Origin: DATAFO01 sp046728935
GTDB lineage: Bacteria; Actinomycetota; Thermoleophilia; Solirubrobacterales; 70-9
Reading direction: 5' to 3'
NCBI GenBank assembly: GCA_046728935.1
Contig: JBKPFS010000020.1
Location: forward strand, 1 to 17,480
Length of the DNA stretch: 17,480 nt
The position numbers and the translations under genes are program-made. This document shows, piece after piece, positions 7,208-13,963 of this stretch (within the stretch, counting starts at the first letter, position 1; every line of letters begins with the position of its first letter). The notes under the pieces were generated by a model that was given only the letters and a program-made list of their open reading frames with translations, made no database searches and was not told where the DNA came from.

Positions 7208-7843
7208 ATGCCCGATCCAGCGATTGAACGCCGTGCCGCCGAGCCGATGGGCTGGGTGGTGGTGCGCCCTGCGCCGACAAGGAGCTCTCATGCCGGCCGC
7301 CGGCGGCTTGGCGATGAGCGTGGGCTGACGCTGGTCGAGCTACTCGTCGCGGCGACGCTGACGATCGCGGTGTTGGGCGTGGCGATGATGCTGGTGATCC
7401 TCTCGGTGCGCAACCAACCCCAAGTCAGCGACCGCAGCGCCGCCATCCAGCAGGCCCGGGTATTCCAGGAACGGCTCACGCGCGAGCTGCGCCAGAGCTA
7501 CAGCGTGGAGACCGCGCTCCCCGGAGGTATCGAGTTCGAGACCTACGTCCGCGTCGTCTCCTGCGGCGGGGCCCCGCAGACCAACGCCTCAGCGCCGGCG
7601 ATCGCCTGCCGGGTCGCCTACCAGTGCACGGCGGGGGTCTGTACCCGCACCGAGTCGGGTCCCGGGGGAACCGGGACGCCGGTCACGCGGGAGTTCCTGC
7701 GCGGGATCTCGAACAGCGATGTCTTCGGCTACTCGCCGAACGCCACCAGCCCCGAGTACGTGTCCACGAAGCTCGTCTATCCCGCGGCGGGCGGCGACGA
7801 TGCGATCACGCTCGAGGACGGCGTCGATCTGAGGAACCGATGA
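7208..7843 (+). CDS. Minor pseudopilin, PilW/GspJ-like
   Basis: Prepilin-like protein with the methylation motif DERGLTLVELLVAATLTIAV: cleavage would fall at G39|L40 with Glu at +5, followed by a hydrophobic helix (40-64). The rest, about 145 residues, is a beta-rich head with four Cys (SCGG, ACRVAYQC, GVC) and no recognised domain. Size and position before a PilV-like gene fit PilW/GspJ-type minor pilins that prime assembly. The start is uncertain: ATG 7208 gives a 39-residue leader and has no ribosome binding site. In-frame ATG 7247 or GTG 7256/7259/7262 would shorten the leader. A strong Shine-Dalgarno plus ATG at 7279-7292 lies in another frame. The stop overlaps the next gene (ATGA), showing translational coupling. 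Confidence 0.82.
   Translation: MPDPAIERRAAEPMGWVVVRPAPTRSSHAGRRRLGDERGLTLVELLVAATLTIAVLGVAMMLVILSVRNQPQVSDRSAAIQQARVFQERLTRELRQSYSVETALPGGIEFETYVRVVSCGGAPQTNASAPAIACRVAYQCTAGVCTRTESGPGGTGTPVTREFLRGISNSDVFGYSPNATSPEYVSTKLVYPAAGGDDAITLEDGVDLRNR
7279..7328 (+). other. Strong ribosome binding site and 12-codon out-of-frame ORF inside the pseudopilin leader
   Basis: AAGGAG (7279-7284) stands 5 nt before ATG 7290, the best initiation signal near this gene. The frame is wrong for the pseudopilin and stops at TGA 7326-7328, just as the pseudopilin methylation motif begins. It could be a coupling mini-ORF, or a sign of a one-base error or frameshift in 7290-7323. Confidence 0.35.
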
Positions 7844-9222
7844 GCGTCCGCGGCGAGGAAGGCGGATTCACGGTCGTCGAGGTCGTAGTGGCGATCCTCG
7901 TGCTCGGCCTCGCCATCCTGGCGACCCTGCAGATCTTCGACGCCTCGCGTCGCAACGCGTTCCGGACGGAGCAGACCCAGGTGGCGATCAACCGCGCCCA
8001 GCGCGAGCTCGAGCAGATCAGGCAGCTCGAGTACGACCAGGTGGCCCTGACGTCCGCGCCTGGAACTTCCAGCGACCCCACCGATCCTCGACTCCGTGTC
8101 TTGGGGAGCAACTTCGCCCTCAACCGCGACGGCACCAACCAGGCCGAACTGGTGATCGGCGGAATGAACGGTGTTGGGTCAGGCTCGGTCGACCCGGGGC
8201 CGACCCCGTTCAGTAGCGGCGACGTTAGCGGGCGGATCTACAGATTCGTGGTGTGGCAAAACGACGACGAGTGCCTATCGGCATGCTCGCCCTCGCACGA
8301 CTACAAGCGGGTGGTGGTCGCGGTCAAACTCGACGACGAGGCGATCTCGTTCGCGCAGGAGTACGACGAGGTCCAGTCCGACTTCAACGACCCGAACGCC
8401 ACCGCGCTCAGCGGAGGCGGCCCGGGGTCCGGCAGCAACATCATCACCGCCCAGCAATTCTTCCTCTCCGACACGCCGTGCTCCACCGCCAGCGGCGACC
8501 CGACGAGGGTCGACCCGACCGACCACACCACCCACGACACGACAGGAACGTGCTCGAACTCGCAGAAGCCCGACGCGATGCTCACTACCGCTCCGCCCGA
8601 CCCTGCCCCGGACGATCCCGCGGACCCCCCGCTTCGCGACTACGCGACCGACATCGAGCCAGCGACCGGCACCGACGCCGGGCTGCAGATGCTGCGCCAG
8701 GATTCGAACGGCTGCGACCCTTCACCGGGCGGCAGCGACGGCCACAACAAGATCCACCGCTGGGTCACCAAGAAGCTGCCGATCGAGTTCGTGATGACCG
8801 GGCAGGCGACGCTCGAGCTCTACACCCGCCCGATCAACGACTCGAACAATCCCGGTGCCTTCTGCGTCTACATGTTCAAGCGCGCCACCGTGCTCGGTGT
8901 CGACGTCCGCACGCCGATCAGCCTGCTCAACATCTCACCAACCATTCCCGACCCGTACCTGTTCTCATGTACCACGGTGGGCGCGCCGGCCTACGGCAGG
9001 TGTTCGACCAACATCTGGCCGCGCAACGACTGGCAACGGGTCCGCTTCAACTTCACGTTCCCGTCCAATACTTCGCTGCTCGCCGACGAGCGACTGGAGC
9101 TCGCGATCAGCGTCGAGAAGCAGGGCACTCCGGGGGCCTCCGACACGATGCAGTTCATGTACGACCACCCGGATATGCCGTCGCGCCTCGAGGTGAAGAC
9201 CACTACGCCGCTGCTCAACTAG
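7840..9222 (+). CDS. Large minor pseudopilin, PilV-like N terminus with a big extracellular domain
   Basis: Starts at ATG 7840, overlapping the previous stop by 4 nt, with GAGGA 5 nt upstream. The short leader MSVRGEEGG is followed by FTVVEVVVAILVLGLAI: cleavage G9|F10, Glu at +5, PilV/GspI-like. At 460 residues it is two to three times the size of usual minor pilins. The middle (about 150-300) is Asp/Pro/Thr-rich and probably flexible. The C-terminal part (about 307-460) is beta-rich, with strands such as ATLELYTR, RLELAISVE and MYDHPDMPSRLEV. This is reminiscent of jelly-roll sandwiches such as carbohydrate-binding or PepX_C-type modules, though I cannot assign one. Eight Cys suggest disulfides outside the cell. 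Inference: a tip-located minor pilin with an adhesin-like domain. The last codons carry the -35 of the pilD promoter. Confidence 0.85.
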   Translation: MSVRGEEGGFTVVEVVVAILVLGLAILATLQIFDASRRNAFRTEQTQVAINRAQRELEQIRQLEYDQVALTSAPGTSSDPTDPRLRVLGSNFALNRDGTNQAELVIGGMNGVGSGSVDPGPTPFSSGDVSGRIYRFVVWQNDDECLSACSPSHDYKRVVVAVKLDDEAISFAQEYDEVQSDFNDPNATALSGGGPGSGSNIITAQQFFLSDTPCSTASGDPTRVDPTDHTTHDTTGTCSNSQKPDAMLTTAPPDPAPDDPADPPLRDYATDIEPATGTDAGLQMLRQDSNGCDPSPGGSDGHNKIHRWVTKKLPIEFVMTGQATLELYTRPINDSNNPGAFCVYMFKRATVLGVDVRTPISLLNISPTIPDPYLFSCTTVGAPAYGRCSTNIWPRNDWQRVRFNFTFPSNTSLLADERLELAISVEKQGTPGASDTMQFMYDHPDMPSRLEVKTTTPLLN

Positions 9223-9242
9223 GCGAACGGATGCGCCGATAG
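9215..9242 (+). promoter_or_regulatory. Sigma-28-like promoter of pilD
   Basis: TCAA (9215-9218), 16 nt, then GCCGATAG (9235-9242), the best -10 of the set (seven of eight against GCCGATAA). The -35 lies in the last codons of the preceding gene. RNA would begin near 9249, at the base of a hairpin. Confidence 0.62.
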
Positions 9243-9248
9243 GGGGAG

Positions 9249-9264
9249 GGGGCGAAAACGCCCC
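9249..9264 (+). repeat. Stem-loop at the predicted 5' end of the pilD mRNA
   Basis: GGGGCG (9249-9254), AAAA loop, CGCCCC (9259-9264). It has no following T-run, so it is not a good terminator. Its position at the predicted transcription start fits a 5' stabilising hairpin. Confidence 0.5.
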
Positions 9265-9296
9265 GTCCGCGAGCTAGTCATCGGAGAGAGACGATC

Positions 9297-10058
9297 GTGC
9301 CAGCCCTGATCCTGTTCCCCGCCGGGATGATCCTCGGCAGCTTCGTCGGCGTCGTCGCGCATCGGGTGCCGCGCGGCGAGCCCTTCGTTGCCGGTCGCTC
9401 GCGCTGCCCCCACTGCGGTACGCAGATCGCGGCCTACGACAACGTCCCGCTGCTCTCCTACCTCCTGCTTCGGGGGCGGTGCCGCAGCTGCCGCGAGCCG
9501 ATCGCCGCCCGCTATCCGCTCGCCGAGCTCGGCCTCGGGGCGCTTTACGTTGGCACCTATCTCGCTCTCGGCGACGATCCCCTCTGGGAGCTCGCACTCG
9601 GCCTCGTGCTCTGCACGCTGCTGGTCGCGATCACGCTCACCGACCTCGAGCTGCGCCTGATCCCGAACAAGATCGTGCTCGCCGGCGCCATCGCCGGCAT
9701 CGCGATCGTGGCGCTCGGCGACGCGGGCAGCCTGGCCGAGCGGGGAATCGCCGCGGCCGCAGCGGGCGGTTTCCTGTTCCTGGTCGCGCTCGCGTACCCG
9801 CGTGGGATGGGCATGGGGGACGTGAAGCTGGTTGCGATGATGGGGATCTACCTGGGAAGGTCGATCGCTCCCGCCGTCCTGATCGGCTTCGCCGTGGGCG
9901 CGCTCGTGGGAGTCGCGATGATCGCCCAGGAGGGCAGCGCGGCGCGCAAGCGCGCGATCCCGTTCGGCCCCTTCCTCGCCCTCGGCGGGGTCATCGGCCT
10001 CTGGTTCGGCGATGCGATCGTCGACTGGTACCTGGACGAATTCTTCCCCTCGAGCTAG
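9297..10058 (+). CDS. pilD: Prepilin peptidase / N-methyltransferase PilD (A24A family)
   Basis: Membrane aspartyl protease that cleaves prepilin leaders after Gly and methylates the new N terminus. The 253 residues carry the full bifunctional layout: an N-terminal helix, a cytoplasmic zinc loop with C37-x2-C40 and C62-x2-C65 that marks the methyltransferase-type enzymes, then further membrane helices. The catalytic aspartates are D116 in TLTDLELRLIPN and D175 in GMGMGDVKL. It starts at GTG 9297 with GGAGAGAG upstream. It has its own putative promoter (9215-9242) and a hairpin leader, and sits between the pseudopilin and pilM genes. Its substrates here are the PilA precursor and the two pseudopilins. 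Confidence 0.96.
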   Translation: MPALILFPAGMILGSFVGVVAHRVPRGEPFVAGRSRCPHCGTQIAAYDNVPLLSYLLLRGRCRSCREPIAARYPLAELGLGALYVGTYLALGDDPLWELALGLVLCTLLVAITLTDLELRLIPNKIVLAGAIAGIAIVALGDAGSLAERGIAAAAAGGFLFLVALAYPRGMGMGDVKLVAMMGIYLGRSIAPAVLIGFAVGALVGVAMIAQEGSAARKRAIPFGPFLALGGVIGLWFGDAIVDWYLDEFFPSS

Positions 10059-10083
10059 GCGTGAGCGAGCGCGTCCGTCGGGC

Positions 10084-10111
10084 TCAAGTCCGGCGCCCAG
10101 CCCGCCGATTG
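10084..10111 (+). promoter_or_regulatory. Sigma-28-like promoter of pilM-pilN-pilO operon
   Basis: TCAA (10084-10087) within CTCAAGT, 16 nt, then GCCGATTG (10104-10111). It lies in the 100-nt gap between pilD and pilM, about 48 nt before the pilM GTG. Spacing and core bases match those ahead of pilA and pilD. Confidence 0.6.
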
Positions 10112-10125
10112 TGAACCTGTAGCGA

Positions 10126-10139
10126 GCGCCCCGGGGTGC
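10126..10139 (+). repeat. Small stem-loop in the pilM leader
   Basis: GCGCC (10126-10130), CCGG loop, GGTGC (10135-10139). It falls within the predicted 5' untranslated region, a counterpart of the hairpin in the pilD leader. It may be chance in GC-rich sequence. Confidence 0.3.
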
Positions 10140-10158
10140 GAGGAGTCCCAGAGAGCCT

Positions 10159-11337
10159 GTGTTCTCAGCCACTAAGACCAAAGCCGTCGTCGGCCTCGAC
10201 ATCGAGGCCGGAAGCGCCGCCGCGACCGAGGTCCGCGTCAACGGCAGCGTGGAGGTCGCGCGCCACGGCGTGGTCGCACTCGATCCCGGCGTCTTCAGGG
10301 AGGGCGAGGTGTCCGACTCGGAGGCGCTCGGCGAGGCGCTCAAGGAGCTGTTCTCGAAGCGCAAGCTCTCGCGCACGGTGCGCCTGGGGATCGCGAACCA
10401 GCGTGTCGCGGTGAGGACGCTCCGGCTGCCGGCGATCGAGAACACGGACGAGCTCGAGACGGCGATCCGCTTTCAGGCCCAGGACCACATCCCGATGCCG
10501 CTCGACCAGGCGGTGCTCGACTGGGAGGTCGTTGGCCATCCCTCCGGCCCGGAAGGTCAGCGCCAGGTGGACGTGGTTGCGGTCGCGGCTCGCCGGGACA
10601 TGCTGACCTCGGTGATGGACGCGCTCGGCCATGCGGGCCTGCGTGCGATCGGAATCGATCATTCCGCCTTCGGCATGATCCGCGCGCTAAAGAGGGGCGA
10701 GCACGCGGCGGTTGGAGCGGCGGGCTACGTCGCGGCCCCGCAGGCCGGAACGGTCCCCTACGAGGAGCGGATCGCGCGCCACGTCGGCGGGGAGGAGGCG
10801 GTTGCGTCCGCGCCGCTGCCGACCGATCCTGCTGCGGGCGCCACGCCCGCGAAGCTCTACTGCAATCTCGGCGACGTCACCAACCTCGCAGTCGCGCACG
10901 GGAGCTCCTGCCTGTTCACGCGGATCTCGGCCTTCGGGGTGGAGGGCATCGCCCAGAAGCTCGCCGAGCGCCGCCAGCTGACGCTCGAGCACGCCCGCGA
11001 GTGGCTGGCCCACGTGGGGCTGGAGAACCCGGTTGAGACGATCGAGGGCGACCGGGAGACCGTCAGCGCCGCCCGTGAGGCGCTCGCCGAGGGCGCGGCG
11101 AAGCTGGCCGACGAGCTCCGCCTGTCGCTTGAGTTCTACGCCGCTCAGGAGGGCGCGGTCGCGGTCGAGGGCGTGATCGCCTGCGGCCCAGGGACCACGA
11201 TCCCGGGCCTGGTCGAGCACCTCCAGCGCGACCTCGGCCATCCGTTCCAGATCGGCCGGCCTGCGGCGCTCTCGCACCTCGACGATGCCGCCGCCGCCCG
11301 CCTGACCCTCTCCTACGGCCTCGCGCTCGAGGAGTAG
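10159..11337 (+). CDS. pilM: Type IV pilus alignment protein PilM (actin-like ATPase)
   Basis: Cytoplasmic actin/FtsA-fold protein that binds the N-terminal tail of PilN and links the alignment complex to the ATPases. The 392 residues show the PilM pattern: VVGLDIEAGSAAATEV (phosphate-1 loop; Glu where many PilMs have Gly), LRLPAIENTDELETAIRFQAQDHIPMPL, DVVAVAARRDML, and IGIDHSAFGMIRAL. LYCNLGDVTNLAV (phosphate-2 region) and IACGPGTTIPGL complete it. About 50 extra residues (roughly 179-229, with Ala/Gly/Pro-rich stretches) interrupt the fold before the LYCNLGD strand, a probable surface loop. The GTG start has AGAGAG close by, with GAGGAG further upstream. It is first gene of a tight four-gene operon, preceded by a sigma-28-like motif. 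Confidence 0.93.
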   Translation: MFSATKTKAVVGLDIEAGSAAATEVRVNGSVEVARHGVVALDPGVFREGEVSDSEALGEALKELFSKRKLSRTVRLGIANQRVAVRTLRLPAIENTDELETAIRFQAQDHIPMPLDQAVLDWEVVGHPSGPEGQRQVDVVAVAARRDMLTSVMDALGHAGLRAIGIDHSAFGMIRALKRGEHAAVGAAGYVAAPQAGTVPYEERIARHVGGEEAVASAPLPTDPAAGATPAKLYCNLGDVTNLAVAHGSSCLFTRISAFGVEGIAQKLAERRQLTLEHAREWLAHVGLENPVETIEGDRETVSAAREALAEGAAKLADELRLSLEFYAAQEGAVAVEGVIACGPGTTIPGLVEHLQRDLGHPFQIGRPAALSHLDDAAAARLTLSYGLALEE

Positions 11338-11340
11338 CCG

Positions 11341-12192
11341 GTGCGCCCGGTCAACCTGATCCCACCCGAGGAACGGCACGGCGAGCGGGCTCCCCTTCGC
11401 AGCGCCCCATTCTCCTACGCGATCGTCGCCGGGCTTGCCCTCGCGCTCGCTGCGGTGTCCGCCCTGGTCCTCACCTCGAACTCGATCAGCGACCGCAAGG
11501 CCGAGGTCGCCGACCTCCAGGCGCAGGAGGCCGAGGTGAAGGCCCAGGCGGAGAGCCTGGGCCCCTTCGCCGAGTTCGCGAGCATGGCTCAGGCTCGAGA
11601 GCAGACGGTCACCAGCCTCGCCCACAGCCGCTTCGACTGGGAGCGCGTGCTACGGGAGCTCGCTCTGGTGATACCCGACGACGTGTGGCTGGTGGAGCTG
11701 ACTGGCACGGCCGGCCCGGATGTGGAGCTCGAAAACGCCGCGGAGATTTCGCTGCAGACCGACGTCGCCGGTCCCTCGCTGGCGATGATCGGGTGCGCAA
11801 CCAGCCACGAGGCCGTGGCCGGTTTCCTTCAGGCGCTGAAGGACATCGACGGTGTCACCCGTGTGGGCCTGGCGAAGTCGGAGCGCTCCGCCACCGCCGA
11901 TGCGGGCACAGGCTCGGTGGAGAGCGATTGCCGCACCCGGGACTTCATCGCCCGCTTCGAGATCATCGCCGCCTTTGACGAGGCGGCCGTACCCGCCGTC
12001 GCTTCGGGCGCGGCCCCGGCGACTCCCACGACCCCTTCGACGACCACCCCGTCTGCGACCCCGGCGGCAAGCGACGGCTCCGGTGTCCCCGAGGCGCAGG
12101 CTGAGGAGCAGGAGGCGCGGGATTCGAGCGCCGAGCAGACCAACAAGGCCCGCAACGCGACCGACACGCTGATCCCGGGGGTGACCCGATGA
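11341..12192 (+). CDS. pilN: Type IV pilus alignment protein PilN
   Basis: Bitopic membrane protein of the alignment complex. It opens with MRPVNLIPPEERHG, a match to the conserved INLLP-type tail that PilN inserts into PilM. A single membrane helix (about 27-46), a coiled-coil stretch (48-75), and the periplasm-type ferredoxin-like domain (about 85-215) follow. The last 65-70 residues are an Ala/Thr/Pro/Ser-rich, probably disordered extension longer than usual for the family. It starts at GTG 11341 with GAGGAG at the end of pilM, 3 nt after the pilM stop, and its stop overlaps the pilO start (ATGA). Confidence 0.9.
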   Translation: MRPVNLIPPEERHGERAPLRSAPFSYAIVAGLALALAAVSALVLTSNSISDRKAEVADLQAQEAEVKAQAESLGPFAEFASMAQAREQTVTSLAHSRFDWERVLRELALVIPDDVWLVELTGTAGPDVELENAAEISLQTDVAGPSLAMIGCATSHEAVAGFLQALKDIDGVTRVGLAKSERSATADAGTGSVESDCRTRDFIARFEIIAAFDEAAVPAVASGAAPATPTTPSTTTPSATPAASDGSGVPEAQAEEQEARDSSAEQTNKARNATDTLIPGVTR

Positions 12193-13016
12193 GGGCCGCC
12201 GACCGGACGGTGGTCCTCGGCCTTGCCCTGATCGGTTTGATCATCGCCTTCTGGCTCCTGGTCCTCTCGCCGAAGCGCGACGAGGCGGCCGAGCTGAAGG
12301 ATCAGGTGGCGACGCTCGAGCAGTCGGTCGCCGCCCAGGAGCAGCTGGTCGCGACGGGTGAGCAGGCGCGGGACAACTTCGACAGCGACTATCAGCACCT
12401 GGTCGTGCTGGGCAAAGCGGTCCCCGAGGACGAGGACACGTCGAGCCTTTTCGTCCAGCTCCAACATGTCGCGCAGAGGTCGGGAGTCGAGTTCGACTCG
12501 ATCGCGCTCAGCGAGGCCGCGCCAACGACGCCAGTGAACCTGCCGGCTGCTGAGCAGACGACGGCGGATCAGCCGACTGAGGGTCAGGTCGCTCCAGCGC
12601 CCGCGGGGCAGTCCGAGACTGTGTCGGCGCCGGCCACTGAGGCAGCCGCGGCGACCATGCCGATAGGTGCAACCGTCGGGCCTGCCGGCCTGCCGGTGAT
12701 GCCCTACACGATCAACTTGCGGGGCTCGTTCTTCGAGCTCGCGGACTTCCTCGCTGCCGTCGACCGGTTGGTCAGCTCTCATCACGGTCACGGCGTCATC
12801 GACGGACGCCTGATCACGATCGACGGCTTCGGCCTTGCCGGCAGCGAGGAGGGCGGCTTCACGACCCTCGACGCGAGCCTCGCCGTGACGACCTACGTCA
12901 CCCCCGCCGAGCAGGGCCTCCTGGCCGGCGCGACGCCGACCGGCCCCGCTCCCGCCGTGGCCGCGCCGCCGACCACGACGTCCACCTCGAACACCACCAC
13001 CACGCCGACGCCATGA
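12189..13016 (+). CDS. pilO: Type IV pilus alignment protein PilO
   Basis: Partner of PilN, inner-membrane anchored. A short tail and one membrane helix (about 8-26) lead into a coiled coil (30-60), then a globular region (about 70-110 and 165-240) containing YTINLRGSFFELADFLAAVDRL, the recognisable PilO core. An Ala/Thr/Pro/Gln-rich insert (about 112-160) splits the domain, and the C terminus is a Thr/Pro-rich tail. Both low-complexity stretches are unusual compared with proteobacterial PilO. Start and stop overlap the neighbouring genes by 4 nt each, so translation is coupled across pilN-pilO and the PilP-like gene. Confidence 0.88.
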   Translation: MRAADRTVVLGLALIGLIIAFWLLVLSPKRDEAAELKDQVATLEQSVAAQEQLVATGEQARDNFDSDYQHLVVLGKAVPEDEDTSSLFVQLQHVAQRSGVEFDSIALSEAAPTTPVNLPAAEQTTADQPTEGQVAPAPAGQSETVSAPATEAAAATMPIGATVGPAGLPVMPYTINLRGSFFELADFLAAVDRLVSSHHGHGVIDGRLITIDGFGLAGSEEGGFTTLDASLAVTTYVTPAEQGLLAGATPTGPAPAVAAPPTTTSTSNTTTTPTP

Positions 13017-13834
13017 GCAGGATCCAGGTCCCCACCTTCGCCAACGACGTATACCGCGACCTCCGAGATCGCCGGCTCCTGATCCCCACGTTGGCGCTCC
13101 TGGTCGCCCTTATCGCCGTACCGGTCCTGCTCGCGAAGGGCTCGCCGCCTCCGCCACCGCCGTCGGTCCCGCCGGCGGTGGAGTCCACGCAGGTCGAGCC
13201 GGCGGTCCTGGCCGAGCAGGTCGGGATCCGCGACTACGGCAAGCGGCTCGAGGCGCTTAAGTCGAAGAATCCATTCAAGCAGCAGTTCACGCTTCCGGAG
13301 AGCACCAGCTCGGCCGTCGAGAACGTCTCGAGCTCCTCGGAGTCGTCCGTGTCGAGCAGCTCGAGCGGGTCTTCGCTGGGCTCCACCTCGACGAGCACCG
13401 GATCTGCAGCGAGCGAGCCTTCCACGGTCGACTCCGGGGCAGCGGAGCCCACCGGGGCCTCCGAGCCGTCCTCGGCGCAGGCGACGAAGACGGAGACGAA
13501 GCTGATCACGAGACGGATCGACGTGGCGATCGGGCCGCTGGGCGAGACCAAGAGGCTCGACCATGTCAGCGACCTCGAGTTCCTGCCCTCGGCGGACGAC
13601 CCCGTGGTCGCCTTCCTGGGCACGAGCGAGAGCGGCAAGCGGGCCGCGTTCCTGGTCTCGGACGACGTCGTGGAGAGCGACGGCGACGGATCCTGCTCGG
13701 ATCCGTGCCAGTTCCCCACCCTGAAGGTGGGCGAGCAGCGCTACCTGCACGTCCAGCCCGAGGGCGCGCCGCAGGAGATCACCTACCGGCTCAAGCTGCT
13801 GCGGATCCGCGACCGCCTGGTCAAGACCAAGTAA
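13013..13834 (+). CDS. Single-pass membrane protein, candidate PilP-like alignment component
   Basis: The fourth gene of the pilM operon encodes 273 residues: a basic cytoplasmic tail, a membrane helix (about 22-41), a run of six prolines, a short helix with LKSKNPFKQQF (N86-P87-F88), a long Ser/Thr/Gly-rich linker (about 94-150), and a beta-rich C-terminal domain (160-273). Position after pilO, the NPF-type motif before the domain, and a small terminal beta domain all recall PilP and GspC, whose HR domain contacts the secretin. Unlike proteobacterial PilP it has no lipobox, and no secretin is in the window. A Cys pair (SCSDPC) may form a disulfide. The PilP analogy is inference from layout, not clear sequence identity. 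Confidence 0.75.
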   Translation: MSRIQVPTFANDVYRDLRDRRLLIPTLALLVALIAVPVLLAKGSPPPPPPSVPPAVESTQVEPAVLAEQVGIRDYGKRLEALKSKNPFKQQFTLPESTSSAVENVSSSSESSVSSSSSGSSLGSTSTSTGSAASEPSTVDSGAAEPTGASEPSSAQATKTETKLITRRIDVAIGPLGETKRLDHVSDLEFLPSADDPVVAFLGTSESGKRAAFLVSDDVVESDGDGSCSDPCQFPTLKVGEQRYLHVQPEGAPQEITYRLKLLRIRDRLVKTK

Positions 13835-13904
13835 CGCAGGGCGACGCCCGTCGCGGGGCGCGCGCCGGCCCAGAGGGATGCCCGCCATCTGAGATGGGCG
13901 ATCC

Positions 13905-13936
13905 CGGAGCGCGCATGCCCGTGGACACGCGCTCCG
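13905..13936. repeat. 9-bp inverted repeat upstream of aroC
   Basis: CGGAGCGCG (13905-13913) pairs with CGCGCTCCG (13928-13936) around a 14-nt loop. No T-run follows, so it is not a standard terminator. It lies 27 nt before the aroC start and could be an operator or part of a leader. The rest of 13835-13963 shows only weaker GC-rich hairpins. Confidence 0.45.
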
Positions 13937-13963
13937 AAATCGACCATCTAGCCTTGGCGCGAG

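Noticed and set aside
7191..7218. Possible sigma-28-like promoter for the PilW-like gene (GGAA ... CCCGATCC)
   Set aside because: The spacing is 14 rather than 16 nt, the -35 box is poor, and the -10 overlaps the coding sequence if ATG 7208 is used.
10059..10158. tRNA or other small RNA in the pilD-pilM gap
   Set aside because: No cloverleaf, T-loop or conserved RNA motif is visible. The gap is accounted for by a promoter-like motif, a short hairpin and the pilM leader.
12659..12666. A further GCCGATAG inside pilO
   Set aside because: No TNAA box lies 16 nt upstream (the sequence there is GAGG), and no gene start follows at a sensible distance.
13841..13905. Terminator after the PilP-like gene
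   Set aside because: Several GC-rich hairpins can be drawn (e.g. GCGAC 13841-13845 with GTCGC 13850-13854), but none is followed by a T-run.
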